Source of the DNA: Phycisphaerales bacterium
GTDB lineage: Bacteria > Planctomycetota > Phycisphaerae > Phycisphaerales > UBA1924
Length of the DNA: 64,000 nucleotides
Direction of reading: 5' to 3'
Assembly: GCA_016742075.1 (NCBI GenBank)
Contig: JACVCL010000001.1
Coordinates: 124,001 to 188,000, forward strand
In this document: piece after piece, positions 36,334 through 45,320 of the stretch
How the letters are laid out: each line of letters begins with the position of its first letter
Position numbering within the stretch: the first letter of the stretch is position 1
Program-made: the position numbers and the translations under genes
Notes under the pieces: generated by a model
Seen by the model: only the letters and a program-made list of their open reading frames with translations
What the model was told of the DNA's origin: nothing
Databases searched by the model: none

Positions 36334-36642
36334 ATGGCCGAGCCCCAGCAGCAGCAGATCCAGATCCGCGTCGACGAGTCGAAGATGCACACCACCTACG
36401 CCAACACCATCCGCACGTCCACCACGATGGACGAGGTGGTCCTCGACTTCGGCCTGAACATCCCTCAGCAGATGTCGCCCAACGAGCCCCCGATCATGGC
36501 CTTCGGTGTCGGCGCCCGGGTCGTGATGAACTGGGCCGGGGCCAAGCGTCTGGCCATGTCGCTGGGCCAGGCCGTACAGCAGTACGAGCAGAACGTCGGC
36601 GAGATCGACCTCAACCCGCCGAACCGCGCCAAGCCCCGCTGA
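36334..36642 (+). CDS. DUF3467 protein
   Basis: Small 102-residue protein of the DUF3467 family: IQIRVDESKMHTTYAN, a TTMDEVVLDFGLN strand and a C-terminal helix with WAGAKRLAMSLGQAVQQYEQ. The fold is probably a small beta-alpha domain. The molecular function of the family is not known. A well-placed AGGAA stands before the ATG. It lies alone between the tRNA and convergent pheA. Confidence 0.85.
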   Translation: MAEPQQQQIQIRVDESKMHTTYANTIRTSTTMDEVVLDFGLNIPQQMSPNEPPIMAFGVGARVVMNWAGAKRLAMSLGQAVQQYEQNVGEIDLNPPNRAKPR

Positions 36643-36733
36643 TCCACGGCCTTCGGCCGCCAGATCCGAGCCAGTCCCACCACAACGCCCTCGGCCCGGC
36701 CCGGGGGCGATTTCGTTGGTGGCGCCCCGGGCG

Positions 36734-38008
36734 TCAGAGAATGCGCTTGGCGCGGGGGTAGCTGCCGAGCACCACCAGTTCGTGGCAGTGCGTGCGGGCG
36801 TCGTCGATCGCCTCGGCGACACGCGCGTCGGTGCGGTGCCCGGCCGCGTCGACGAAGAACGTGTACGTCCAGTTCGTACGCCCGCTCGGCCGCTTGTCGA
36901 TGTGCGTCAGGTTCACGCCGGCCTGCTCGAACGACCGGAGCACGCTCACCAGCGCACCGGGCTTGTCGGCGGTGCTGAACATGATGCTGGTCTTGTCGTC
37001 GCCGCTCGGCTGGGCTTCCTGCTTGGCCACCACGAAGAACCGGGTGATGTTGTTCGGGTTGTCCTCGATCCGCTCGAACAGCGGCATCAGCCCGTAGATC
37101 TGGCCCGCCAGCACCGAGGCAATCGCCGCCGAACCGCGCCCGGGCTCCAGCATGTGCTCGCTCAGGGCCGTCTGCACCGCCCGGCTCGTGCTCGCGGCCG
37201 GCACCAGTTCGGCGGTCGGGAACTGGGTGCTCAGCCACTGGCGGCACTGGCTGAACGCCTCGGGCTTGCTATGGATCCGACGGACTTCCCGCGGTTCGCA
37301 CGCCGCGAGCAGCGCGTGGTGCACTTCCAGGAGCACCTCCGCGTACACCTTGATCTCCGCCCCGCTGTCGCGGAATGCGTCCAGCGTCTCCGCCACCCCG
37401 CCGTGCGTGGAATTCTCGATCGGCACGAGGCCGTAGTGGCAGTGCCCGCGCCGCACCTCGGTGAACACGCCCGAGATCTCGTGCAGATCCTCGAAGCTCA
37501 CCGACTGACCGAACTGCCGCACCGCCGCCTGGTGGCTGAAGCTCCCCGGCGGACCGAGATAGCCGATCCGCAGCGGCTGCTCGAGCGCGAAACTCCCGCT
37601 CATGATCTCCCGGTACACCGCCTCAACCGTGCGGTCCGGCAGCGGGCCCTGGTTGGCGTCACGCACGCGCTGCAGCACAGCCTGCTCGCGGTGCGGCGTG
37701 TAGATCGGGATACCGCTGCCGCGCTTGACCTTCCCCACTTCCACGATGAGCTTCGCCCGCTCGTTCAGCAGTTCGACGAGCTGGCGGTCCACCCGGTCGA
37801 TCCCGGTGCGGAGCTTGTTCAGCGCCGCCTCGCCCGACTTCCGCTCGGACGGTGTCGCGTCATCGCGCACACCCCCACGCCCGAGGCCGGGCAGGCGCCC
37901 GCCCTTCGCCGGAGCCCCCTCGCCGCCGTCGCCGAGGCGACGCCCGGCTCCTTTTCCCCCTTTCCGGTCATCCGGCCGGCCCTTTCGTGTCCCGCGTCGC
38001 TTGGCCAT
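36734..38008 (-). CDS. pheA: Chorismate mutase/prephenate dehydratase (P-protein)
   Basis: Bifunctional enzyme leading from chorismate to phenylpyruvate, the phenylalanine branch. The 424-residue product has a chorismate mutase domain (about 57-140; LRTGIDRVDRQLVELLNERAK), a prephenate dehydratase domain (about 145-325; GYLGPPGSFSHQAA, VPIENSTHGGV and the catalytic NNITRFFV), and a C-terminal ACT domain (about 338-415) for allosteric control by Phe. In the ACT domain HIDKRP replaces the usual KIESRP. The first 55 residues are Lys/Arg/Gly-rich and disordered. I chose the ATG at 38008 with GAGAGGGA about 6 bases upstream. Confidence 0.94.
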   Translation of the reverse strand: MAKRRGTRKGRPDDRKGGKGAGRRLGDGGEGAPAKGGRLPGLGRGGVRDDATPSERKSGEAALNKLRTGIDRVDRQLVELLNERAKLIVEVGKVKRGSGIPIYTPHREQAVLQRVRDANQGPLPDRTVEAVYREIMSGSFALEQPLRIGYLGPPGSFSHQAAVRQFGQSVSFEDLHEISGVFTEVRRGHCHYGLVPIENSTHGGVAETLDAFRDSGAEIKVYAEVLLEVHHALLAACEPREVRRIHSKPEAFSQCRQWLSTQFPTAELVPAASTSRAVQTALSEHMLEPGRGSAAIASVLAGQIYGLMPLFERIEDNPNNITRFFVVAKQEAQPSGDDKTSIMFSTADKPGALVSVLRSFEQAGVNLTHIDKRPSGRTNWTYTFFVDAAGHRTDARVAEAIDDARTHCHELVVLGSYPRAKRIL

Positions 38009-38087
38009 GAAATCCCTCTCGCCCGGATTCGAACCACCTGTATAGTCGGACCGATCCCGGACCTTCAATCGTCCGATTCCCATAACC

Positions 38088-39056
38088 GTGGACCAACCGA
38101 GCCCCCTCATCTCCCCCGCCGCAGTCATCGCGGATCCGGCCGCGGGGCTCGCGTTCGTCATCGGGGCGCTCGTGCTGGGCGTTGTTCTGTGGTTGTTCGG
38201 TCGCCGATCACTCAGGTTCGCCTTCGCGGGCCTGGGGGTGGCCGCGGGCGGAGCGCTCGCCTCCTCCATCCCGAGCGGGCTCGGCCCGGCGGTCCCTTGG
38301 TGGGCCGTTCTCGCGGCCGGGTGCCTCCTCGGCCTCTTCCTCGGCCTGGCCCTCTTCCGCGTCACGGTGGCGGCCGTGCTGGGCGTTACGCTCGCCGCGG
38401 TAGCCCTCCCGCTCGCCTACATCAGCGTGGCCCTGCTCCCTCCCCCCGACGAAGCCTCGAACGCGGCGGCCGCGGCCAAGCTGACGTCCGTGCACGCGGC
38501 GGGAACCCGCACGGCGGAAGCCCTCGAGCGGTTCCGCACACTTCGCGGCGTGCTCGATGCGACGCGGCCGGCCCCGACGACCGAGGCACGGATCGCCATC
38601 GACTGGCCCGAGGACGCCCCTGCCGAAACCCCGGTCGCCGGCGACGGACGGAGTCCGACGGTGGCCCAGTCGCTCGCCAACGCCGTGCAGGCGACCGGCA
38701 CGCGGCTGGTCGGTTCCGCGGCCCCGCTCTGGGATCAGCTCCCTCCCCGAGACCGTCTCCTTGTGCTGGCGGCCACGGCCCTCGGGTTTCTGAGCGGCGT
38801 GCTCACCGGCATGTGCGCCCCGCGCGGCTCGGCGACCCTCGTGACCGCCAGCCTCGGCGCCGCGGTGTGGCTGCCCGCCGCGGCGTACCTGTACACCCGT
38901 GCGCCGGCCCGTCCCTTCGACCTTCCCGCGGAACCGGGCGTTTGGATCGGCGGGTGGCTGGCCCTCACGGCGATCGGCGCCGCCTTCCAGTCGGCGCGGC
39001 CGCGGGAACAGCGCCCGCCGGCGGTGCCGGCCGGCCCTGAGCCCGCAGCGGCCTGA
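38088..39056 (+). CDS. Multi-pass membrane protein of unknown function
   Basis: A 322-residue integral membrane protein. About four hydrophobic segments lie in the N-terminal 125 residues (for example GLAFVIGALVLGVVLWLF and WWAVLAAGCLLGLFLGLAL). A soluble part follows (about 125-225), and then three more segments near the C-terminus (about 230-305). The soluble part has no motif that I recognise. The start is a GTG at 38088 with no clear ribosome binding site. It is divergent from pheA and converges on the amylase gene. Confidence 0.65.
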   Translation: MDQPSPLISPAAVIADPAAGLAFVIGALVLGVVLWLFGRRSLRFAFAGLGVAAGGALASSIPSGLGPAVPWWAVLAAGCLLGLFLGLALFRVTVAAVLGVTLAAVALPLAYISVALLPPPDEASNAAAAAKLTSVHAAGTRTAEALERFRTLRGVLDATRPAPTTEARIAIDWPEDAPAETPVAGDGRSPTVAQSLANAVQATGTRLVGSAAPLWDQLPPRDRLLVLAATALGFLSGVLTGMCAPRGSATLVTASLGAAVWLPAAAYLYTRAPARPFDLPAEPGVWIGGWLALTAIGAAFQSARPREQRPPAVPAGPEPAAA

Positions 39057-39067
39057 CCGGGGACGGC

Positions 39068-42000
39068 TTACCTCGGCAGCTCGACGCCGGCCCGCGGCGC
39101 GCCCTCGGGGACGATGCTGAACTCCCGCGCGGAAACCGGCTCGACGACGGTGTTCGGCGTGCCCGCGGGCAGCAGCTTCGCCGCGTCGAAGCTCTTGGAG
39201 CCGCGATTGACCACTCCGATCACGCGGACGCCGTTCAGCGAGCGCTGGAACGCGAACACATCCGGGTCTCCCGCGTCGAGGTGCTTCAGGTCGCCGAAGC
39301 GCAGCACGGGGCCGAGCACCGGATCATGCCGGAGTTTGAACCAGCGCTGGTACTGCTCGAGCATCCCGGGCACCGGGTTGTCGTCGGGGTTGTCATTGGG
39401 GCCGAGGTCGGGCCACGGGTAGGGCTTGCGATCGGTCGGATCGTCGGCCCCCCACATTCCGATCTCGTCGCCGTAGTAGATCATCGGGGCGCCCGTGTAC
39501 AGGGCCTGCACAGCCACGCCAAGCAGCGACATGCGGTACGCCTCCGGCGATGGCTTGGTGTCCTTGTAGTCCTTGCCGTCCTCGTCCTGCTTGCGATTGC
39601 GCTGGTCGTACCCGCGGCCGGGGTTGAAGAGCATCGACACGTACCGGTCGGTGTCGTGCGAACCCATCAGGTTCTGGTGGATCAGGTTGGTCTGGGGCGG
39701 GTCGTTGAACGCCGACGCCAGCTGCTGCTCAAGCTCGCGCGTGCCGGTTCCCGGCTTCACGCCCAGCCAGTCGACCAGCGGCTTGACGAACGGATAGTGC
39801 ATCTGCGTGTCGAACGCGTCGCCGGTCAAATACGGCGAAGCGTCGTCCCAGATCTCGGCGATGATGATCGCGTCGGGGTTGATGCTCTTGACCAGCGCCC
39901 GCCAGTCTTTCCAGAACGGCAGACCGACGTCCAGCGCCACGTCCAGGCGCCAGCCGTCGATGCCGTCCGACGGATCGCCGTCGCCGTTGGGGTCCATCCA
40001 CCGCCGGGTGATGTTGAAGATGTGCTCCTTGACCGGAGCCACCAGATCGCCGGTCGCCGTCTGCCGGAACTTGGGCAGGGCGCCGGTGTTGAACCAGCTC
40101 TCCCAGCTCTTGAGCTTGCCCTGCTCGTCGAAGGTCACGAAGAACCAGTCTTTGTACGGGCTCTTGTCCCCGTTCTTCTGGATGTCGCGGAAGGCGAAGA
40201 ACGGCATGCCGGTGTGGTTGAACACACCGTCGAGCACCACCCGGATCCCGGCCTTCTTCATCGCCGGCAGGAACTCTTTGATGAAGTACTCGTCCTGCGG
40301 CAGCCACGTCCAGGTCTTGGGGTCGGCCGGCTCGCCGTCGAACTCGTACCGCTCGGGCACACGGCCCGCCGAGGCCGGCGAGCTCAGATTCACGTCGATG
40401 TGCCGGTAGTCGGTCGCGTCGTACTTATGCATCGACTCGGCCTGAAAGATCGGGTTGAGGTACAGCGCCGTGATGCCCAGATCCTTCAGGTAGGGGATCT
40501 TCTCGACGATGCCCTGAAGGTCACCCCCGTAGCGCCGGTCCCACACGACGTTGAAGATCGGGCCGCCCCGGTGCGGCGGGAGCGGGTCCTCCGGCTTGAG
40601 CCCGGCCCGCTTCTTCCACGCCAGCTCCTCCTCCTTGCTGACCGAGTACCAGTTGTGCGTCCACGGCATGAGCGTGACGCCCGGCCCGTGCGGGTCGTTG
40701 AGCCTGTTCCCGTTGCGGAACCGCTCCGGGAAGATCTGGTACCACACCGCGCCCATCGCCCACGCCGGGTGGTTCAGCCGCGCGTTCGGCTGCACCACCG
40801 CGGTGAACGCCTTGGTCGCAAAGCGTGCCGAGCCGTCGAAGAGCTCGAAGCGGTACTCGGCCGTCGGCGACCCGAACATCACACGCCCCGACCACCGGTC
40901 AAACCCCGAGAGGTCGGGCTCGCGGGCCAGCGGCACACGCACCTCGACGCTCTGGCCGTTCGACAGCGACTCCTTGATCACCGCATCGGCCCGCTCGGCA
41001 TCGCCCGGAAGAGCCAGCACACTCAGGTCGGCCAGGCCCAACTGGTCCTCGATGGGCTCGAAGTCGCTCCGCAGGGTCGGATGGTGCCGCACCGCCTCGC
41101 CCACGATCGCGTTGGGCTTCGGCAGCCCGAACTCGGCCGGCGTCGGACCCGCCACCACCACGCTGTACGGCAACTCGTGCCACGTCACGGTCTTCGGGCT
41201 GGTCGGATCGACCACGCGCGTGCCGCCGTCGACCAGGAACTGGTAGCGGTGCGCTCCCTCCGGGACGTCGACCACCGTCTCGAAGGCGCCGTCGGCGGCC
41301 GAGGCCATCGGGATCGCCCCCGGCTGAGAGCCGGAAATGAAGTTGTTGAACTCGCCGATCAGCTCCACCGTCATCGGGGCGCCGCCGGGCTTGTAGGTGA
41401 ACCGCCGCCAGTGGCCCGGCAGAAGCACCGGTGCGCTCTCGCCCTCACCGCTCCGCGCGAGCTTCCCGTCGCGGATCTCCACGACGTACGTGCCCCTCTT
41501 CACAGGCACATCGGCCTCGCGGTGGATCTGCTCCGTTCCGCGGGAGACGCTGAGCGAGCTGATCGTCGTGTCGGCCTCGATGTTCACCAGCGCCCGGCTC
41601 ACGCCGCCCCCGATCGGCGCGATCGATTGCACGCGGAAACGGCCCGGCGGATCGGTCGCCAGGGTCACCCCGAGCGAGTACCGCTCCTGCACGTCCAGCT
41701 TCACCGACGCCGACCCCTTGGCCTGCCCGTCCCGCAGCGCCACCTCGAGCGTCAGCGGGCCGGTCTTCTCGGGCGTCACCCTCGCCTGGAGCCGCTGCCC
41801 CTCAACCGGGGCGAGCGTGGGCTTCTGGTCGGGCGACGTGATCTCGAACGTCGCCGCCGCGGGGTTGTTCAGCAGCGAGGTGCCGAGGTCCAGCACGAAA
41901 CTCTGCCCCACCACAGGCTGCCCGAGCACCCGCGCCGTCACAACCGGCTGATCGATCCGCGAAACCGCCACCGACCACGTCCGCGTACGGGTGTCGAGCG

Positions 42001-42361
42001 TGATCCGGTACACAGCCCGGGCCGAGACGTGCAGGCTGATGTTGTCCCCGGGCTGGTCGAGGCCCCCCGCAACCGCCGACGCCATCGCCGCCCCGAGGTG
42101 CCCGGCGCCCCAGTCGCCGTTCTTCACGAACTTGAAGGTGTATTTTCCCTGCTCGATCAGCCGCTCGACGACGAAGACGCCCGGCGCGTTGTCCTTCGGC
42201 GCCATCACCCACCCGCCGTCGCGGGTGTTCCAGTTGTTGAATGACCCCGCCAGCCGCCACACCTCCTCGGCGTGCGACCGCGCCGCCGCCGCGGTGACCG
42301 CCAGAGCGCCGAGCACCCCCATCAGACGCGACCCGTACCGCCGGAAGATTCCTGTCTTCAT
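39068..42361 (-). CDS. Secreted GH13 alpha-amylase/neopullulanase-type enzyme with N-terminal CBM48-like domains
   Basis: Exported 1,097-residue glycoside hydrolase acting on alpha-glucans. A signal peptide covers about 1-31 (ends SHA-EE). Two AMPK/CBM48-like domains contain WRLAGSFNNWNT (about 34-80) and VELIGEFNNF (about 330-400), with beta-sandwich material between them. The GH13 barrel starts near 530 (AVWYQIFPERFRNG) and has all four regions: DGVFNHTG, GWRLDVALD (nucleophile Asp), IAEIWD (acid Glu) and SHDTDR. Neopullulanase or cyclomaltodextrinase is the closest subgroup. The ATG at 42361 has GGAA about 10 bases upstream. It follows a LacI-family regulator on the same strand by 150 bases. 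Confidence 0.9.
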   Translation of the reverse strand: MKTGIFRRYGSRLMGVLGALAVTAAAARSHAEEVWRLAGSFNNWNTRDGGWVMAPKDNAPGVFVVERLIEQGKYTFKFVKNGDWGAGHLGAAMASAVAGGLDQPGDNISLHVSARAVYRITLDTRTRTWSVAVSRIDQPVVTARVLGQPVVGQSFVLDLGTSLLNNPAAATFEITSPDQKPTLAPVEGQRLQARVTPEKTGPLTLEVALRDGQAKGSASVKLDVQERYSLGVTLATDPPGRFRVQSIAPIGGGVSRALVNIEADTTISSLSVSRGTEQIHREADVPVKRGTYVVEIRDGKLARSGEGESAPVLLPGHWRRFTYKPGGAPMTVELIGEFNNFISGSQPGAIPMASAADGAFETVVDVPEGAHRYQFLVDGGTRVVDPTSPKTVTWHELPYSVVVAGPTPAEFGLPKPNAIVGEAVRHHPTLRSDFEPIEDQLGLADLSVLALPGDAERADAVIKESLSNGQSVEVRVPLAREPDLSGFDRWSGRVMFGSPTAEYRFELFDGSARFATKAFTAVVQPNARLNHPAWAMGAVWYQIFPERFRNGNRLNDPHGPGVTLMPWTHNWYSVSKEEELAWKKRAGLKPEDPLPPHRGGPIFNVVWDRRYGGDLQGIVEKIPYLKDLGITALYLNPIFQAESMHKYDATDYRHIDVNLSSPASAGRVPERYEFDGEPADPKTWTWLPQDEYFIKEFLPAMKKAGIRVVLDGVFNHTGMPFFAFRDIQKNGDKSPYKDWFFVTFDEQGKLKSWESWFNTGALPKFRQTATGDLVAPVKEHIFNITRRWMDPNGDGDPSDGIDGWRLDVALDVGLPFWKDWRALVKSINPDAIIIAEIWDDASPYLTGDAFDTQMHYPFVKPLVDWLGVKPGTGTRELEQQLASAFNDPPQTNLIHQNLMGSHDTDRYVSMLFNPGRGYDQRNRKQDEDGKDYKDTKPSPEAYRMSLLGVAVQALYTGAPMIYYGDEIGMWGADDPTDRKPYPWPDLGPNDNPDDNPVPGMLEQYQRWFKLRHDPVLGPVLRFGDLKHLDAGDPDVFAFQRSLNGVRVIGVVNRGSKSFDAAKLLPAGTPNTVVEPVSAREFSIVPEGAPRAGVELPR

Positions 42362-42413
42362 GGAGCCCGTTCCTTGTTCCGAGAACCTCGGCCCCGATTC
42401 CCGGGGCAGACAC

Positions 42414-42432
42414 CCCGGCGCCTTGCGCCGGG
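42414..42432. other. Strong stem-loop between lacI-type gene and amylase gene
   Basis: An 8-bp perfect hairpin (CCCGGCGC-CTT-GCGCCGGG) in the 150-base gap between the regulator stop and the amylase start. No T-run follows on either strand, so it is not a classical terminator; it may attenuate or stabilise the message. Confidence 0.35.
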
Positions 42433-42511
42433 CTCGATTTCCCACAGTCGCCAACATCCGGCCGGACCGCCCCGGCCTGCTTCACCCGCCGCACGCCGGC
42501 CCGGAACCGGC

Positions 42512-43558
42512 CTACCGCCGAGCGCCCTCCACCGAGTGGCACGAGCCGCGCTCGACCAGCGTCACCGGGATCCGCTGGTTCATCTTCTCCGGCGACTCCT
42601 TGCCCTCGATCACGTCGAGCAGACGGCGGCACGACGCCGCACCCACCTCGACGAAATTCATGCGGATCGTCGACAGCGGCGGATCGGCCAGCGCCGCCGT
42701 GGGGATGTCGTCGCAGCCCAAGACCGACACGTCGGCCCCCGGCGCCTTCGACACACCGCGCAGCGACTGGTATGCGCCGAGTGCCATCTTGTCATTGGCG
42801 GCGAAGATCGCCGTCAGCTTCGGATTCCGCGCCAGCAGCTCGTCGCAGGCGATCTTTCCGGTCTCCACCAGGAACTGGCCGTCGACGATCTGCCGCTCGC
42901 TGAGCCGGATGCCCCGCTCGCCCAGCCGCTCGATGAACGCGTCGGTCAGCTCCTCGCTGGTCCGCACCATGCCCCGCGGTCCGCAGATATGCCCGATGTG
43001 CGTGTGCCCGAGGTCGGCCAGGTAGTCCGCCGCCAGACGGCCCGCGGCCGGGTAGTCGCACACCACGCTGTGCAGGTTCCATTGCGAAAAATGGTTGTTG
43101 ACGATCAGCAGCGGCTTGTCGGTGCCGTCGAACTCGCTCAGCCAGCGGTGCTCCTCGGTCGCCCCCAGGAACAGGATCCCGTCCACCGAGCAGTCCTCGA
43201 GCAGCGTCATGTACTCCTTGCGGCGGATGTACTCGCGACGGGCCACCTCAAGAATGATCCGGTAGCCCCGATCCACCGCCGCCTCGTAGATGCCGCTGAT
43301 GAGCTCGCCGAAGTACACGTCGGCGAAGGCGTGCTGCAACTGCGGCACCAGCACCGCCAGCGTGTTGGCCCGGCGGTTGGGAAGCCCGCGGGCGAGCCGG
43401 CTGGGCGTGTAGGCCAGCTTTTCCATCGCCTCCAGCACCCGCTGCCGCGTCGCGTCGCTGATCCGCGCGTCGTTCTTGTTCAGCACCAGCGACACGGTCG
43501 TCAGGCTCACGCCAGACTCCCTGGCCACGTCACGGATGCTGGTTCGGGTTTTGCCCAT
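42512..43558 (-). CDS. LacI-family transcriptional regulator
   Basis: Sugar-responsive repressor or activator of 348 residues. The N-terminal helix-turn-helix is SIRDVARESGVSLTTVSLVLN and the hinge helix is PSRLARGLPNRR, followed by the periplasmic-binding-protein-like domain (about 60-340; VDGILFLGATEE, IFAANDKMALGAY, VSVLGCDDIPTAALADPPLSTI). The ATG at 43558 has GAGGA about 9 bases upstream. LacI-type palindromes lie 94 bases upstream of it and at the promoter of the divergent prepilin-like gene. The amylase gene follows on the same strand, so alpha-glucan use is the likely regulated process. Confidence 0.93.
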   Translation of the reverse strand: MGKTRTSIRDVARESGVSLTTVSLVLNKNDARISDATRQRVLEAMEKLAYTPSRLARGLPNRRANTLAVLVPQLQHAFADVYFGELISGIYEAAVDRGYRIILEVARREYIRRKEYMTLLEDCSVDGILFLGATEEHRWLSEFDGTDKPLLIVNNHFSQWNLHSVVCDYPAAGRLAADYLADLGHTHIGHICGPRGMVRTSEELTDAFIERLGERGIRLSERQIVDGQFLVETGKIACDELLARNPKLTAIFAANDKMALGAYQSLRGVSKAPGADVSVLGCDDIPTAALADPPLSTIRMNFVEVGAASCRRLLDVIEGKESPEKMNQRIPVTLVERGSCHSVEGARR

Positions 43559-43651
43559 GGAGAAAAGTCCTCGGCGGGCTCGCGCCCCGCCCGCCCCCGG
43601 GGAGACCCATACGGGGCCCGGGCGGACCGGCGTCGCGAACCACCCCCAAGA

Positions 43652-43665
43652 GTAAAACATTTTAC
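43652..43665. promoter_or_regulatory. Putative LacI-type operator 1
   Basis: GTAAAACATTTTAC, a palindrome with a CA centre, upstream of the lacI-type gene. It overlaps a TAAAAT that could be the regulator's own -10, which would give autoregulation. It shares 13 of 14 bases with the second site. Confidence 0.65.
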
Positions 43666-43782
43666 CGGGGCTGGCCAGCCCAAACCGCGCAGGATTGTGT
43701 TCAGGGACACGTCCCATAGACCGACGGGAAAGGGGCAAAAACCGACATGTCCTCGATTCTTCGCCAACCGCCACAGTTTCGC

Positions 43783-43810
43783 TTGCGTACAGACCCGTGT
43801 AGGGTACAGT
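43783..43810 (+). promoter_or_regulatory. Putative sigma-70 promoter of the prepilin-like gene
   Basis: TTGCGT and TACAGT with a 16-base spacer, about 105 bases before the prepilin-like start. Operator 2 begins 7 bases after the -10, where a bound repressor would block initiation. Confidence 0.55.
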
Positions 43811-43817
43811 AATTCTG

Positions 43818-43831
43818 GTAAAGCATTTTAC
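43818..43831. promoter_or_regulatory. Putative LacI-type operator 2
   Basis: GTAAAGCATTTTAC, near-identical to operator 1 and located at the expected transcription start of the prepilin-like gene. The adjacent LacI-family protein is the natural candidate to bind it. The 358-base space between the two divergent genes holds these sites and nothing else that I can identify. Confidence 0.65.
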
Positions 43832-43915
43832 CCCGCCGCCGGCATCGGGCCGACGACGTTTCCGGACCGGGCACGGTTCCCAACCCCGAGCCCGCCGAAC
43901 AAAGTGAGGTGATTG

Positions 43916-44866
43916 ATGCTCTCCCGCCTCCCCAAACCCCGCAGCAGCCAGGGCTTCACGCTCATCGAGCTGCTCGTCGTCGTCGCCATCATCGCGCTGC
44001 TGATCGGCCTGCTGCTGCCGGCCGTGGGCCGAGCGCGTGAGGCCGGCCGCCGCGTCACCTGCGCCAGCAACCTGCGCCAGGTCGTCGCCATCATGAACAT
44101 GTACACCCAGGGCAACCGCGAGACCTATCCGGTGATGGGCGTGAACGGCGGCACCAACTCGTCGCCCCCGGCCAGCGTCCTCTTCGGCGGCGCCGGCGGC
44201 GGCCAGTCGGGTTATGGCGGCTTCGCCGGGCTCTTCAGCCTCAACCAGGGCGAGCGCCTCACCCGCCTCGGGCAGACCGTTCCCGGCACCGCCGGGCAGA
44301 CCTACTACAACGGCAAGACCTACTGGCGCTGGGACGACACCGCCGGCCGCTGGACCCGCCCCGTCGGCTCCACCAGCACGCCCCTGCTCGGCAACTACAT
44401 CGAGACCTCCAACGAGTTCAACATCCTTCAGTGCCCCTCCGACACGCTCGACGGCGGCGAGGGCTTCGCCAACTACCCCGGCGTGACGCCCTACCGCATG
44501 ATCGACGCCAGCGACGTGATGTGGTTCAACATCTCGTACCTGTACATCACCGGCCTGAAGACCACCGAGCCCCGCGTGCTGGGCCTCATGGGCGACGAGA
44601 CCAACTACGACGACACCGGCGGCCTTTCCCGCAACCCCTTGTCGACCCTCCGCCTCAAGGCCCCGAACTTCTTCGACCGCGGCTATCAGGCGCAGGACAA
44701 CCACAAGACCGAGGGCGGCAACTGGGCCTACACCGACGGGCACGTCGAGTGGAAGAAGCAGTACGCCGCGACCAACGGCACCTCCGTCGAGCCGCACGAC
44801 ACGATCTTTGGTGAGATCGACAAGTTCCACCGCGGCGGCTCCACCACCGTCCAGACGATCGACTGA
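43916..44866 (+). CDS. Prepilin-like protein, planctomycete H-x9-DG/DUF1559-like type
   Basis: A 316-residue protein with a prepilin leader (about 14 residues ending in Gly), FTLIELLVV with Glu at +5, and a hydrophobic helix ending [23 protein letters not shown] follows. The C-terminal [13 protein letters not shown] is the mark of a family greatly expanded in planctomycetes. Such proteins resemble major pseudopilins, but their function is not settled. I chose the ATG at 43916, with GAGGTG close upstream. It is preceded by a LacI-type operator and followed by a strong terminator, so it is a regulated single-gene unit. Confidence 0.88.
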   Translation: MLSRLPKPRSSQGFTLIELLVVVAIIALLIGLLLPAVGRAREAGRRVTCASNLRQVVAIMNMYTQGNRETYPVMGVNGGTNSSPPASVLFGGAGGGQSGYGGFAGLFSLNQGERLTRLGQTVPGTAGQTYYNGKTYWRWDDTAGRWTRPVGSTSTPLLGNYIETSNEFNILQCPSDTLDGGEGFANYPGVTPYRMIDASDVMWFNISYLYITGLKTTEPRVLGLMGDETNYDDTGGLSRNPLSTLRLKAPNFFDRGYQAQDNHKTEGGNWAYTDGHVEWKKQYAATNGTSVEPHDTIFGEIDKFHRGGSTTVQTID

Positions 44867-44893
44867 TCGCCATCCCCCGGCATCAATCACCCG

Positions 44894-44925
44894 CGGCGGG
44901 CCGGTCTCTCGGCCCGCCGTTTTTC
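44894..44925 (+). terminator. Rho-independent terminator of the prepilin-like gene
   Basis: A 10-bp GC-rich stem (CGGCGGGCCG with CGGCCCGCCG, loop of 6 bases) directly followed by TTTTTCTT, 28 bases after the stop codon. Confidence 0.9.
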
Positions 44926-45089
44926 TTCGGCTTCCACCGGCGCTCGGGATCTTCCCGAATTGTGACCCTCGAGACATGCCTGACCCGCCGGCGAGGTGGA
45001 CTTCGGCGCCCCTGGCCCGCAGAATCAGGCATCTGTTGAACCCAGCCCCCATCGCCGCCGCAGGCCGCCAACCACGGAGGGTCCCACCC

Positions 45090-45302
45090 ATGGCCGGTCC
45101 GAAGAACAAGTCCTCGCCCGCCCCCGCCACAAAGGCCCCTTCCGCACCGGCTTCTCCCCCGGCCCCCCCGGCTCCCCCGATCACGGTCCGGCACGAAGAC
45201 GTCGCGAACGCCGCGTACTTCCTGTGGCTCAAGCGCGGTGGGGACGCCCACGCCAACTGGTGTGAAGCGGAGCGGCTGCTCAGGAACGGCCAGAAGCCCT
45301 GA
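45090..45302 (+). CDS. Small DUF2934 protein
   Basis: A 70-residue protein: a Pro/Ala/Lys-rich N-terminus of about 30 residues, then one DUF2934-type helix-turn-helix unit (VANAAYFLWLKRGGDAHANW, then CEAERLL). The family's function is unknown; the Trp/Ala-Glu pattern is its hallmark. GGAGG stands 9 bases before the ATG at 45090. It converges with the S8 protease gene. Confidence 0.75.
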   Translation: MAGPKNKSSPAPATKAPSAPASPPAPPAPPITVRHEDVANAAYFLWLKRGGDAHANWCEAERLLRNGQKP

Positions 45303-45320
45303 ACGCCCGTCGGCGGCCGG

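Noticed and set aside
36643-36733. CGGCC-TTC-GGCCG hairpin after the DUF3467 gene as terminator
   Set aside because: The stem is only 5 bp and no T-run follows, so I could not support a terminator call.
38010-38090. T-loop-like GGTTCGAATCC on the minus strand upstream of pheA
   Set aside because: The flanking bases do not form a T stem or acceptor stem, and no D or anticodon arm is found upstream, so it is not a tRNA.
39281-42244. 987-codon frame antisense to the amylase gene
   Set aside because: The product is low complexity, His/Arg/Val-rich and without motifs. The opposite strand carries all four GH13 regions.
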